Positions 38,324 through 46,943 of a stretch of DNA of 64,000 nt are shown one piece after another. The translations under genes were made by a program, and so were the position numbers. Source of the DNA: Microbacterium sufflavum (GTDB lineage: Bacteria; Actinomycetota; Actinomycetes; Actinomycetales; Microbacteriaceae); the NCBI RefSeq assembly GCF_023101165.1, contig NZ_CP078076.1, positions 2,170,001 to 2,234,000 of the forward strand, in the 5' to 3' direction. The stretch's first letter is position 1. Every line of letters begins with the position of its first letter. Below the pieces are notes generated by a model. It ran no database searches and was not told the DNA's origin. It was given only the letters and a program-made list of their open reading frames with translations.

Positions 38324-39636
38324 CCGGACGGCGGATGCTGCGCAGCGTGGTCGCCGCCGCCGCGGTGGCGACGACGGTGCTGCTGCTGGGGTCGAGCGCG
38401 ACGGCGGCGACGCCGCCGCCGATCCCGGACGACCCCGCCGACCCGGTGCGCGCGGCGGAGTACTGGCTCGACGGCGCGCGGATCCGCGAGGCGTGGCAGA
38501 CGACGCGCGGCGAGGGGACGACCATCGCGGTGATCGACACAGGCATCGGCAAGGTCCCGCAGACCTTCGGCGACGCGGTGGTCGGCGGCACGGACGTCTC
38601 CGGCACGGGGACGCCGGATGGACGGACGCCGCTGGGCGCGATCGACGGCAACCACGGGTCCTGGGTGGCGTCCCTCGCCGCCGGTCGCGGCGCCCCCGAC
38701 GGCACCGGCATGATCGGCGTCGCCCCGGAGGCCAAGCTGCTGTCGGTGTCCGTGGGCTTCGGCGCGGCGGCCGCCGTGCCCTTCACGGAGCAGGTGGCGA
38801 AGGCGATGCGGTGGGCGGTGGACAACGGGGCCGACATCATCAATCTCTCCTTCACCACCAACACCCTGGACTGGGACGAGAGCTGGGACGACGCGTTCCT
38901 CTACGCGTTCGAGCACGACGTGGTCGTGGTCGTCGCGGCGGGCAACCGGGGGAGCGGCACGAACATCATCGGCGCTCCCGCCACGATCCCCGGTGTGCTC
39001 ACGGTGGGCGGTGTCGATCAGACGGGCACCGCGAGCATCGAGGCGTCGACGCAGGGCATCACGATCGGGATCTCGGCGCCCAGTGAGGGCCTGCTCGGTG
39101 TCTCGGCCGACGGGGAAGTCGTCAAGTGGAACGGCACGAGCGGTGCGGCACCGATCGTGGCGGGGATCGCCGCGCTCATCCGGTCGGCACATCCCGACAT
39201 CTCCGCGAACGACGTGATCAACCGCATCATCAAGACGGCGATACCCGTACCCGATGCGCAGAAGCCCCGCGATCCGCTCTACGGCTACGGGCTAGTCGAT
39301 GCTGCCGCGGCGATCTCGGCCACCCTTCCCGCGGTCGACACGAACCCGATGGGCGACCTGGCGGAGTGGATCCGGCTGTTCCGCCGAGCCGAGAGCGAGC
39401 CGGCGCCGCAGCCCGAGCTGACCCCGGTCGCCGTGCCTCCGCTTCCCGATGCGGATCAGCCGAGCGAGGCCGGCTCACCGCTGCTTCCCAGCGCCGAATC
39501 ACTGCGCTACGGTACCCTGCCGCTCGTCGCACTCACGGTGCCTGGTATCCTGATAGCGCTTGGCGTCACCGCAGCTGCCCGGCGCATCCGATCGGCGCGC
39601 GTTCCCGTACGCCACAATCCCGACTCCGAGGAGTAG
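38320..39636 (+). CDS. Membrane-anchored subtilisin-like serine protease (S8, mycosin-like layout)
   Basis: The 438-residue protein has a signal peptide (to about residue 30) and a subtilase domain with Asp73 (VIDTGIG), His112 (GNHGSWVAS) and Ser274 (NGTSGAAP); AAGNRGSG holds the oxyanion Asn. After a Pro-rich linker comes a C-terminal membrane helix (LPLVALTVPGILIALGVTAAA) and a basic cytoplasmic tail. This is the layout of mycosins, but no type VII secretion genes lie in the window. The ATG overlaps the DUF501 stop. It likely processes envelope or secreted proteins. Confidence 0.92.
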   Translation: MTGRRMLRSVVAAAAVATTVLLLGSSATAATPPPIPDDPADPVRAAEYWLDGARIREAWQTTRGEGTTIAVIDTGIGKVPQTFGDAVVGGTDVSGTGTPDGRTPLGAIDGNHGSWVASLAAGRGAPDGTGMIGVAPEAKLLSVSVGFGAAAAVPFTEQVAKAMRWAVDNGADIINLSFTTNTLDWDESWDDAFLYAFEHDVVVVVAAGNRGSGTNIIGAPATIPGVLTVGGVDQTGTASIEASTQGITIGISAPSEGLLGVSADGEVVKWNGTSGAAPIVAGIAALIRSAHPDISANDVINRIIKTAIPVPDAQKPRDPLYGYGLVDAAAAISATLPAVDTNPMGDLAEWIRLFRRAESEPAPQPELTPVAVPPLPDADQPSEAGSPLLPSAESLRYGTLPLVALTVPGILIALGVTAAARRIRSARVPVRHNPDSEE

Positions 39637-39643
39637 TTCTTCT

Positions 39644-41155
39644 GTGCCTCAGAACAGCACTGTGCCCAAGATCCTGATCGTCGGCGGGGGCTACGCAGGT
39701 TTCTACACCGCGTGGAAGCTCGAGAAGCACCTGCGCAAGGGTGAGGCCGACGTGACCATGGTGGACCCGCTGCCGTACATGACGTACCAGCCGTTCCTTC
39801 CCGAGGTCGCCGCCGGTTCGATCGAGGCACGTCACTCGGTGGTCGCGCACCGCCGCCACCTCAAGCGCACGCACGTGCTCACCGCCAAGGTGACCAACAT
39901 CAACCACGCGCAGAAGACCGCGACGATCACGCCGCCCGTCGGCGAGCCGTACGAGTTCGCGTACGACCAGATCGTGGTCACCGCGGGTGCCGTCTCGCGC
40001 ACGTTCCCGATCCCGGGCATCGCCGACAACGCGATCGGTCTCAAGACCATCGAAGAGGCCGTGGCGATCCGCGACAAGGTCATGTCGAACTTCGACAAGG
40101 CCGCCTCGCTTCCCGCCGGTCCCGAGCGCGACCGTCTGCTGACCGTGGTCGTCGTGGGTGGTGGCTTCGCCGGCATCGAGGTGTTCGCCGAGCTGCGCTC
40201 GCTGGCCTCGTCGCTCGTGAGCAAGTACCCGCAGATCCACTTCGAGGACACGCACTTCCACCTGATCGAGGCGATGGGGCGGATCATGCCCGAGGTGTCG
40301 CTCAAGACCAGCGAGTGGGTGCTCAAGGACCTCGCGAAGCGCGGCGCCAACGTGCACCTCGACACGCAGGTCACGGGTGCGATCGACGGCAACGTCGAGC
40401 TCTCGACGGGCGAGGTCATCCCGACCGACGTGATCGTCTGGACCGCGGGCGTCATGGCCAACCCGACCGTCGTGCGCGGCGGCGACCTGCCGATCGAGGA
40501 GCGCGGTCGCATCCAGACCCGCGCCGACCTGCGCGTTGGCACCCCGGAGGCCTTCGTCGAGGGCGCCTGGGCTGCCGGTGACGTCTCGGCCGTGCCCGAC
40601 CTGTCGGGTGGTGGCGTCGGCGGATTCTGCGTGCCGAACGCGCAGCACGCGGTGCGTCAGGCCAAGCTCCTCGCGAAGAACCTGGTGGCGGTGCTCCGTG
40701 GCGAGGCGCCCAAGGAGTACTTCCACAAGAACCTCGGGGCCGTGGCCGGTCTCGGCCTGTACAACGGCGTCTTCCAGTCCGGCAAGATCGCCCTCAAGGG
40801 CTTCATCGCCTGGGTCGCGCACCGCGGGTACCACGGACTCGCGATGCCGACGTGGGAGCGCAAGTGGCGCGTGCTGTGGGGCTGGTGGAACAACCTGTGG
40901 CTCGGCCGCGACCTGGTCAACCTCGAGACCGTGCAGAACCCGCGCTACGTGTTCGAGGAGTTCGCGGCGCGTCCGCGTCCGGCGGCACCGGCCGACGCGG
41001 CCCCGGCGGCTGCTCCGGCGAAGTCGGCTCCGGCCGCGAAGGCGGCTCCCGCCGCGGAGACCCCGGCCGATGTGAAGCCCGCTCCGAAGAAGGCGGCGGC
41101 GAAGAAGCCCGCCGCGAAGGCTTCGGCGACAGCGGAGACCGCGCCCGTCAAGTGA
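39644..41155 (+). CDS. ndh: Type II NADH dehydrogenase (NDH-2) with Ala/Lys/Pro-rich tail
   Basis: The 503-residue flavoprotein passes electrons from NADH to menaquinone without pumping protons. The FAD site is ILIVGGGYAGFYTAWKLEKHL, the NADH site is VVVVGGGFAGIEVFAELR, followed by AAGDVSAVPD and the quinone-side NAQHAVRQAKLLAKN. The C-terminal amphipathic region holds the membrane-contact WRVLWGWWNNLWLGRD. The last 50 residues are a low-complexity Ala/Lys/Pro tail (AAPAAETPADVKPAPKKAA), unusual for this family. GAGGAG is 10 nt before the GTG at 39644. Confidence 0.93.
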   Translation: MPQNSTVPKILIVGGGYAGFYTAWKLEKHLRKGEADVTMVDPLPYMTYQPFLPEVAAGSIEARHSVVAHRRHLKRTHVLTAKVTNINHAQKTATITPPVGEPYEFAYDQIVVTAGAVSRTFPIPGIADNAIGLKTIEEAVAIRDKVMSNFDKAASLPAGPERDRLLTVVVVGGGFAGIEVFAELRSLASSLVSKYPQIHFEDTHFHLIEAMGRIMPEVSLKTSEWVLKDLAKRGANVHLDTQVTGAIDGNVELSTGEVIPTDVIVWTAGVMANPTVVRGGDLPIEERGRIQTRADLRVGTPEAFVEGAWAAGDVSAVPDLSGGGVGGFCVPNAQHAVRQAKLLAKNLVAVLRGEAPKEYFHKNLGAVAGLGLYNGVFQSGKIALKGFIAWVAHRGYHGLAMPTWERKWRVLWGWWNNLWLGRDLVNLETVQNPRYVFEEFAARPRPAAPADAAPAAAPAKSAPAAKAAPAAETPADVKPAPKKAAAKKPAAKASATAETAPVK

Positions 41156-41165
41156 CGACGACACC

Positions 41166-41201
41166 GAACGGCCCCGGACGCGAATGCGTGCGGGGCCGTT
41201 C
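41166..41201 (+). terminator. Terminator after ndh
   Basis: The perfect 11-bp arms GAACGGCCCCG and CGGGGCCGTTC enclose 14 nt, beginning 11 bases past the ndh stop and followed by TCGTT. Confidence 0.75.
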
Positions 41202-41362
41202 TCGTTCCGGGCCGGACGTATGAGGGTGGAGACGTCGCAAGAGTTGGCCACGTAACATGTCAGATTGTACGCTTTCCGGGAGCGTGGACAAGGCCGTGTG
41301 GGCGGCCGTGTGGATCGTGCGCGATGCGAGGAGACCAGGTGGCGACGCGGAGTGGGGGTTCG

Positions 41363-42421
41363 ATGCCGACGCTCAGCGTCTCGATCCGCGCCCTGCCGGG
41401 GCTCGAGAACCGGGCGGTCGCCCTGGCGCACGAGCTCCGCAGCGCTCCCGTCCAGATCGTCTCCGACGGGATCGAACGGTCGGCGCGTCGCGGTTCCCCG
41501 CGTCCCGTCTGGCAGCCCTGGAGCCGCCGGGCGACTCATCATCTCGTGCTCTCGGGTGACGTGGACGCGCATCCGGCGCTTCTCGCTCAGGTCCGCGACG
41601 CGGTGAGGCGTCAGCCCGCCGCGGTGCTGAGCTTCTTCTCGGGGTGGGACACCTACGCGTCGCACGCGGTGCGGATCGCTGCCTTCGCCGGGCGGCCGTG
41701 GGTCGCCCCGCCGGGGAAGACGGTGTCCGTCGTCGCCACCGTTTTGCCGGTCGCGGTCGCCGCCGAGCTCGCCGCCGCCGACGACAGCGCTCCCGTCGAC
41801 GATGGGGAAGCGCTGTTCCGAGTCATCCGATCCCGCGGCCTGTCCCACTTCGCCAGCAACCCCAGCCTCGTGCAGGTCGCCGACCTCCGCCCGGATGGCG
41901 CGGGGGCGGCGCGAGCAGAGCGCGCGACAGCGTTCCTTCCGACGGCGGAGGCACCGGCGGCGTGGTGGGCAGGGGATCCGCTTCCCACACCGATGCAGAT
42001 CCCGGCGATCCATGTGAGCGACGGCGAGCCGGTGTCATACGAGGCGCCCCTGGACGGAGATGATCGCTGGCGCATCCGGTCGAGGCGGGCGATCCCCGCT
42101 CCGCATTCGCGGCGGCTCACCCGCATCATCCGCGACCGCCTGCTGTGCACCGAGGTCGCCCGCAGCGATCTGCGTGCCGCGGCGTCGCTCCTGGGCGCGG
42201 CCTCGGTGCTGTGCGATCAGCTCCTGCTCGCGGCGCGCGCGGGGTCGCCTCCGGAGGGCTTCGGGGAGCTGAGCGCTCGGGAGTCCGCCGGGACGCTCCC
42301 CCTCGGGGCGCTGGGACGCACGGTCGCGGCGCTCTCGGAGGACGGCGGGCGCACCGAGGTGCATGCGGCGTTCCTCGCCATCCGCGACGACGTGCTCGAG
42401 GTGCTCGACGATCTCGGCTGA
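41363..42421 (+). CDS. Conserved hypothetical, glycosyltransferase-like
   Basis: The 352-residue product starts MPTLSVSIRALPG, with GGAG/GGGGG upstream of ATG 41363; an in-frame ATG at 41324 lacks a ribosome site. The order WSRRATHHLVLSGDVDAHPAL, AVLSFFSGWDTYASHAVRIA, KTVSVVATVLPVAVA and then LVQVADLRPDG resembles a group of actinobacterial proteins with GT-A-like features, from memory of the family only. No DxD motif is plain. The C-terminal 100 residues are helical. Role unknown. Confidence 0.78.
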   Translation: MPTLSVSIRALPGLENRAVALAHELRSAPVQIVSDGIERSARRGSPRPVWQPWSRRATHHLVLSGDVDAHPALLAQVRDAVRRQPAAVLSFFSGWDTYASHAVRIAAFAGRPWVAPPGKTVSVVATVLPVAVAAELAAADDSAPVDDGEALFRVIRSRGLSHFASNPSLVQVADLRPDGAGAARAERATAFLPTAEAPAAWWAGDPLPTPMQIPAIHVSDGEPVSYEAPLDGDDRWRIRSRRAIPAPHSRRLTRIIRDRLLCTEVARSDLRAAASLLGAASVLCDQLLLAARAGSPPEGFGELSARESAGTLPLGALGRTVAALSEDGGRTEVHAAFLAIRDDVLEVLDDLG

Positions 42422-42645
42422 GCGGGCAGTGGAGAGGATCCATAGCCCTGCCCGCTAGGGTTTCGAAGTGCAAGGGGAGTACTCCCGTCTGCAGCGTCGT
42501 CGTCACTACGGACATGACATCGTGTCCCGGCCCGCTGGCCCTTCCGGGCGGAGGAGACCTTGGCACCCGTTCGCGGGCTGCCCGGAGACCCCTGCCGATG
42601 CTGGACGTCGACCCTCCCGGTGGCCCGCCCCACGAAGGGATCACC
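42422..42645 (+). other. 224-bp leader between two unknown genes
   Basis: The stretch holds a TAGGGT box (42456-42461) with a GTG exactly 6 nt downstream at 42468, matching the leaderless pattern. The frame opened there does not join the next gene and its translation is Arg/Pro-rich and not protein-like. It may instead mark the start of a 178-nt 5' leader for the gene at 42646. No structured RNA was recognised. Confidence 0.4.
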
Positions 42646-43539
42646 ATGGGAAAGCTCTCCCGACTCATCCGCCTCGCCTCCGACGCGCTCGACACGGGCG
42701 GCGCGACATCCTCGCGGCGGCCCGGGGACACGGGGCGGGAGTCCACCGATTGGGGCGGAATGATCCGCGGTGCGGTCGACCAGGTGCGCGGCACCCGCGA
42801 GGCCTCGCCGTCTGCCGCACGACCGGGCGACCCGTACGCGCCGCCGCCCGCGCACGACGCGACCGTCCGTCGCGACCAGGACCGGACACGACCCGCGGGG
42901 GCCTTCGCGCCGCCGCCCGCACCGCACCACGGCGGATCCGCGCTCTCCCGGCAGGATCGTGCCGCGATCGCCCGGTACGACTACCTGATGCAGACGGCCG
43001 ATCCTCAGCGCATCGAGCAGCTCCACCGCGAGGCGTTCGCGCGGCTCACCCCACAGCAGCGCGAGGTCGTGGCGGCGCGCATGCAGCAGGAGCTCCCCGC
43101 GGGTGAGCGGCCGCGGTCGTCCGCCCCCGACGATCTGGCCAGGGCGGCCGGGCGGGCGGAGGCGATGCGACCGGGACGGATGCGCGGTCTGCTGTCCCGC
43201 GCGCGCGGCGTCGGGGCCGGCGGGGCTGCCGTCGCGGCAGGTGGTGCCGCCGTCGGTCTGCTCGGCGTCGTGGCCGGCGGTGCGGTGGTCAGCGCGGTCG
43301 CCGCGCCGCTGCTCGACCAGGCCGCATCGCTCGGCGTGGACTTCGGCGCCCTCGCAGAGGGCCTGGACGTCGAGGCGCTGGTATCCGGCGTCGATGTCGA
43401 GGCGCTGACGGGCGGCGCCGGGGATCTCCTGGGATCGGCGGGGGACGCGGTGTCCGGCCTCGGAGAGACCGCGACGGGCTGGGGCGACCGCCTGGGCGAT
43501 CTGGGCGTCCCAGGGATCGGTGACCTGTTCGGGCGCTGA
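42646..43539 (+). CDS. Conserved hypothetical, Ala/Gly-rich
   Basis: The 297-residue protein has three parts. The N-terminus MGKLSRLIRLASDALD leads into a Pro/Arg-rich linker to about residue 100. A conserved core of about 75 residues follows (DRAAIARYDYLMQTADPQRIEQ, LTPQQREVVAARMQQELP, DDLARAAGRAEAMRPG). The end is a hydrophobic Gly/Ala stretch (residues 185-220) with the repeated GLDVEAL and GVDVEAL. Database entries of this type have sometimes been labelled ATPases, but no ATPase motif is present. GAAGGG precedes the ATG. Function unknown. Confidence 0.85.
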   Translation: MGKLSRLIRLASDALDTGGATSSRRPGDTGRESTDWGGMIRGAVDQVRGTREASPSAARPGDPYAPPPAHDATVRRDQDRTRPAGAFAPPPAPHHGGSALSRQDRAAIARYDYLMQTADPQRIEQLHREAFARLTPQQREVVAARMQQELPAGERPRSSAPDDLARAAGRAEAMRPGRMRGLLSRARGVGAGGAAVAAGGAAVGLLGVVAGGAVVSAVAAPLLDQAASLGVDFGALAEGLDVEALVSGVDVEALTGGAGDLLGSAGDAVSGLGETATGWGDRLGDLGVPGIGDLFGR

Positions 43540-43552
43540 CCCTCGGGTCCGG

Positions 43553-43625
43553 TGCCCCCGCTGGGACTCGAACCCAGACTGAGGCGATTTTAAGTCGCCT
43601 GCCTCTGCCATTGGGCTACGGGGGC
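43553..43625 (-). tRNA. tRNA-Leu(UAA), short variable arm
   Basis: The 73-nt gene folds as a class I tRNA: acceptor GCCCCCG/CGGGGGC, U8-A9, a D-stem GCC/GGC, anticodon stem GGCGA/TCGCC with loop CTTAAAA, a 5-nt variable loop, T-stem CTGGG/CCCAG with TTCGAGT, and discriminator A73. CCA is not encoded. The anticodon TAA reads UUA, hence leucine by the code. Ordinary bacterial leucine tRNAs carry a long variable arm, absent here. A73 fits leucine charging, but the amino acid is inferred from the anticodon only. Confidence 0.9.
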
Positions 43626-43715
43626 CGCGTCGCCAGCCTAGCGCCGGCGAACGGCGGCCCCCGCACCCTCTGCGACGCGGTGTCAGGAGGGGTGAACCCG
43701 AGTGCGCTCAGGCCG

Positions 43716-43721
43716 TAGGGT
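43716..43721 (+). promoter_or_regulatory. Leaderless -10 box, PLP aldolase gene
   Basis: TAGGGT, 6 nt before GTG 43728. Confidence 0.65.
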
Positions 43722-43727
43722 GGGGGA

Positions 43728-44975
43728 GTGCTCGACCTCACCGATGAACTGAGCCCCGTCCAGGGCGCCGCCGCGGTCGCTCCCGAGTGGGAGGATCCCG
43801 GCCGATACTGGCCCCGACTCTCGGCCGCCACGGGCCATCTGCCCGCCCCGGTCGCGGTGATCGACCGGGAGGCCCTCCGCTACAACGCGATGGATCTCCT
43901 CGTTCGGTCGGGCGGTCTGCCCATCCGCGTCGCCTCCAAGTCGGTGCGGGTGCGGGAGGTGCTGGATGCCGTACTGCGGCTGCCGGGCTTCCGGGGCATC
44001 CTCGCGTTCACGCTGGAGGAGGCGCTGTGGCTCGCCGAGACGCACGACGACATCGTCCTCGGCTACCCGACGGTCGACCGCGCCGCCCTGGAGCGGCTCG
44101 TCGCCGATGAGGCCGCGGCCCGACGGATCACCCTCATGGTGGACGATCTGGTGCACCTCGACCTCATCGACAGTGTCGCCGGGCCGGGCTCTCGTCCCGA
44201 GCTGCGTGTCGCGATCGACGTCGATGCCTCGTGGCGCTCGCCGCTGCTGGGGCACATCGGCGTGCGGCGTTCGGCCCTGTTCTCCGCGGGTGAGGTGGCC
44301 GCGTTCGCGAGGAAGGTCGCGGCCCGTCCCGGGTTCCGGCTCGTCGGCCTGCAGATGTACGACGCGCAGATCGCCGGTCAGGGGGACGACGGGGGTCCGG
44401 ACGCCCCACTCATCCGTCTCGTGCAGTCGCGCTCGCGGGAGGAGCTGCGCGAGCGCCGGGCGGCGATCGCCGCGGCGGTCAGCGCCGTCGCACCCCTGGA
44501 GTTCCTCAACGGAGGCGGCACCGGGTCGCTCGAGTTCTCGGGCAGCGACGAGTCGCTGACCGAGGCGAGCGCGGGAAGCGGGCTGCTCGGCGGGCATCTG
44601 TTCGACGGCTACCGCTCGTTCCGCCCGGCCCCGGCCGCCGCGTTCGCGTTCGACGTCGTGCGGCGCCCGGCGGCCGACATCGCGACCGTGCTCGGCGGTG
44701 GCTGGATCGCTTCCGGGCCCGCGGTGGCCTCGCGGCAGCCGCTCCCGGTGTGGCCGGCGGATCTCCGCACGCTGCCTCGGGAGGCCGCGGGCGAGGTGCA
44801 GACCCCCCTCCGCGGCCCGAACGCCGCGACCCTCGGCGTGGGTGATCGGGTCTGGTTCCGCCACGCGAAGAGCGGCGAGCCGGCCGAGCGGATCGACCGC
44901 TATCACCTGGTGTCGGGCGACGAGGTCATCGACGAGCTGCCGACGTACCGCGGCGAGGGGAAGGCGTTCCTGTGA
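43728..44975 (+). CDS. PLP-dependent amino acid aldolase/deaminase, alanine-racemase fold
   Basis: The 415-residue protein has an N-terminal alanine-racemase-like barrel with the PLP lysine in IRVASKSVRVREVLD and a C-terminal D-threonine-aldolase-like domain (RVWFRHAKSGEPAERIDRYHLV). Family members deaminate or cleave D-hydroxy-amino acids. GTG 43728 lies 6 nt after TAGGGT. The stop overlaps the start of the lactone oxidase gene (GTGA). The two genes are a recurrent pair in actinobacteria, so a shared pathway is likely but undefined. Confidence 0.88.
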   Translation: MLDLTDELSPVQGAAAVAPEWEDPGRYWPRLSAATGHLPAPVAVIDREALRYNAMDLLVRSGGLPIRVASKSVRVREVLDAVLRLPGFRGILAFTLEEALWLAETHDDIVLGYPTVDRAALERLVADEAAARRITLMVDDLVHLDLIDSVAGPGSRPELRVAIDVDASWRSPLLGHIGVRRSALFSAGEVAAFARKVAARPGFRLVGLQMYDAQIAGQGDDGGPDAPLIRLVQSRSREELRERRAAIAAAVSAVAPLEFLNGGGTGSLEFSGSDESLTEASAGSGLLGGHLFDGYRSFRPAPAAAFAFDVVRRPAADIATVLGGGWIASGPAVASRQPLPVWPADLRTLPREAAGEVQTPLRGPNAATLGVGDRVWFRHAKSGEPAERIDRYHLVSGDEVIDELPTYRGEGKAFL

Positions 44976-46285
44976 CGCGCATCGGCGGCACCTGGCAGAA
45001 CTGGGGCCGCTCGGCGTCGGTGCGTCCCGTCCGCGTCGAGCGCCCGCGCAGCCCCGAGGGCGTGCAGCGCGCCGTGCGGGCCGCCGCGAAGCAGGGCCTG
45101 ACGATCAAGGCCGTCGGCGCCGGCCACAGCTTCACCGGGATCGCCGTCGCCCCCGGCGTGCTGCTCGAACTGGACGACCTGCAGGGGCTCGTGTCCGCAG
45201 ACGCCGCATCCGGACGTGTGAGCCTCCTCGCCGGTACCCGCCTGCACCGGATCCCCGGGCTGCTCGCGCCGTACGGCCTGGCGATGCAGAACCTCGGCGA
45301 CATCGACCGGCAGTCGATCTCCGGGGCCATCTCGACCGGCACGCACGGAACCGGTGCGACGTTCGGCGGGCTCGCGACCCAGGTCGTCGGCGTCACGCTG
45401 ATCACGGCCGCGGGCGAGTTCCTCCGGATCGACGAGCAGCACCAGCCCGAGCTTCTGCCCGCGGTAGCCGTGGGTCTCGGGGCCCTGGGCATCATCGTCG
45501 AGGTGACGCTGCAGTGCGTCCCGTCGTTCGTCCTGCACGCGGTCGACGAGCCCGTGCCGCTCGACGACGTGCTGTCGTCCGTGCACGAGCGTGTCGCCGC
45601 GTCCGACCACTTCGAGTTCTACTGGTTCCCGCACACCGACGTCGCCCTCACCAAGCGGCAGACGCGGCTTCCGGAGTCGACGGTCCGCAAGCCGCTGCCC
45701 GTCGTGGGCCGGTGGGTGGACGAGAGTCTGCTCTCCAACGGGGTGTACCGCGTGGTGTGTGCGGCCGGTCAGCTGGTGCCGGCGGCCACGCCGCCGTTCA
45801 GCCGCCTGGCCGTCCGGCTCACGGGCGACCGCGAGTACACCGATCTGTCGCACCGGGTGCTCACCCAGAGCCGCACGGTGCGGTTCCGCGAGATGGAGTA
45901 CGCGATCCCCGCAGACGCGGTCGTCCCCGCCTTCCGCGCGGTGCAGCAGCTGATCGCGGACCGCGGCTGGCGGATCGAGTTCCCGATCGAGGTGCGTTTC
46001 GCCGCCGCGGACGACCGCTGGCTCTCCACGGCACACGGGCGCGCCAGCGCGTACATCGCCGTGCATCGCTATTGGCGTGCCGATCCCACGGCGTACTTCG
46101 AGGCCGTGGAGCGGATCATGAGGGAGCACGGCGGCCGGCCGCACTGGGGGAAGCTGCACACGCAGGACGCGGAGTCGCTGCGCGCGGTGTACCCGCGGTT
46201 CGACGACTTCGTGGGGCTGCGGGACCGGCTCGACCCCGAACGGCGCTTCACCAACCGCTACCTGGACCGGGTGCTCGGCGCGTGA
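44972..46285 (+). CDS. D-arabinono-1,4-lactone oxidase-type FAD enzyme
   Basis: The 437-residue flavoprotein has a PCMH-type FAD domain: RVERPRSPEGVQRAVRAAAK, VGAGHSFTGIAV, and STGTHGTGATFGGLA. The C-terminal ALO domain ends PHWGKLHTQDAESLRAVYPRFDDFVGLRDRLDPERRFTN in spaced segments, close to aldonolactone oxidases that make vitamin-C-like lactones. His of GAGHS is the usual covalent or near-FAD residue. GTG start overlaps the upstream stop by 4 bp, so both proteins are made together. True substrate unknown. Confidence 0.9.
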   Translation: MTRIGGTWQNWGRSASVRPVRVERPRSPEGVQRAVRAAAKQGLTIKAVGAGHSFTGIAVAPGVLLELDDLQGLVSADAASGRVSLLAGTRLHRIPGLLAPYGLAMQNLGDIDRQSISGAISTGTHGTGATFGGLATQVVGVTLITAAGEFLRIDEQHQPELLPAVAVGLGALGIIVEVTLQCVPSFVLHAVDEPVPLDDVLSSVHERVAASDHFEFYWFPHTDVALTKRQTRLPESTVRKPLPVVGRWVDESLLSNGVYRVVCAAGQLVPAATPPFSRLAVRLTGDREYTDLSHRVLTQSRTVRFREMEYAIPADAVVPAFRAVQQLIADRGWRIEFPIEVRFAAADDRWLSTAHGRASAYIAVHRYWRADPTAYFEAVERIMREHGGRPHWGKLHTQDAESLRAVYPRFDDFVGLRDRLDPERRFTNRYLDRVLGA

Positions 46286-46367
46286 TGCGGCCGGCGGCTG
46301 ACGCGCCCAGTCCACGCGCAGCCTGCGCGTCTAGGATGAGAGAAACACGAGGAAGGGTGGGGCTCTG

Positions 46368-46934
46368 ATGGAATGGCTCGTGCCGGTACTGATCGTCGTC
46401 GGGGTGATCCTGCTCGTCGGCATCTATCTCTGGGCCACATACAACTCGCTCGTGCAGCTCAACGTGCGCGTGGACGAGGCGTGGAGCGGCATCACGGTTC
46501 AGCTCAAGCGCCGAGCGGACCTCATCCCCAACCTGATCGAGACCGTCAAGGGCTACGCCTCGCACGAGAAGGCCGTGTTCGAGAACGTCACGCGGGCGCG
46601 TGCCGAGACCCTCACCGCGAGCGGCCCCGGTGAGGCCGGCATCGCCGAGGGACACCTCCAGCAGGCGCTGCGCAGCCTGTTCGCCGTGGCGGAGGCCTAT
46701 CCGCAGTTGCAGGCGAGCCAGAACTACCTCCAGCTGCAGCAGTCGCTGGTCGACACGGAAGACAAGATCCAGGCGGCTCGACGCTTCTACAACGGCGGCG
46801 TGCGCGAGCTGAACACCAAGATCAAGGTCTTCCCCAACAATCTCTTCGCGAAGGGCCTGGGTTTCACCGAGCGCGAGTTCTTCGAGGTCGCCGACAGCGG
46901 CGCGATCTCCGAGCCCCCGCGCGTGCAGTTCTGA
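46368..46934 (+). CDS. lemA: LemA family protein
   Basis: The 188-residue membrane protein has one N-terminal helix (VLIVVGVILLVGIYLWA) and a long helical outer domain with the family signature AWSGITVQLKRRADLIPNLIETVKGYA in part, KAVFENVTRARA and the end RFYNGGVRELNTKIKVFPNN. LemA proteins occur with TPM or HtpX partners; none is adjacent here. An AGGAAGG site lies upstream and a TAGGAT -10 box near 46333. Role in envelope maintenance is inferred only. Confidence 0.94.
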   Translation: MEWLVPVLIVVGVILLVGIYLWATYNSLVQLNVRVDEAWSGITVQLKRRADLIPNLIETVKGYASHEKAVFENVTRARAETLTASGPGEAGIAEGHLQQALRSLFAVAEAYPQLQASQNYLQLQQSLVDTEDKIQAARRFYNGGVRELNTKIKVFPNNLFAKGLGFTEREFFEVADSGAISEPPRVQF

Positions 46935-46943
46935 CGCACGCCC

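Noticed and set aside
41257..41362. Earlier starts for the 41363 gene, including ATG 41324
   Set aside because: No ribosome site; the family-like opening MPTLSVSIRALPG starts at 41363.
42468..43106. Leaderless-looking GTG frame before the unknown gene at 42646
   Set aside because: The box spacing fits, but the protein is Arg/Pro-rich and overlaps a better gene in another frame; kept only as a possible transcript start.
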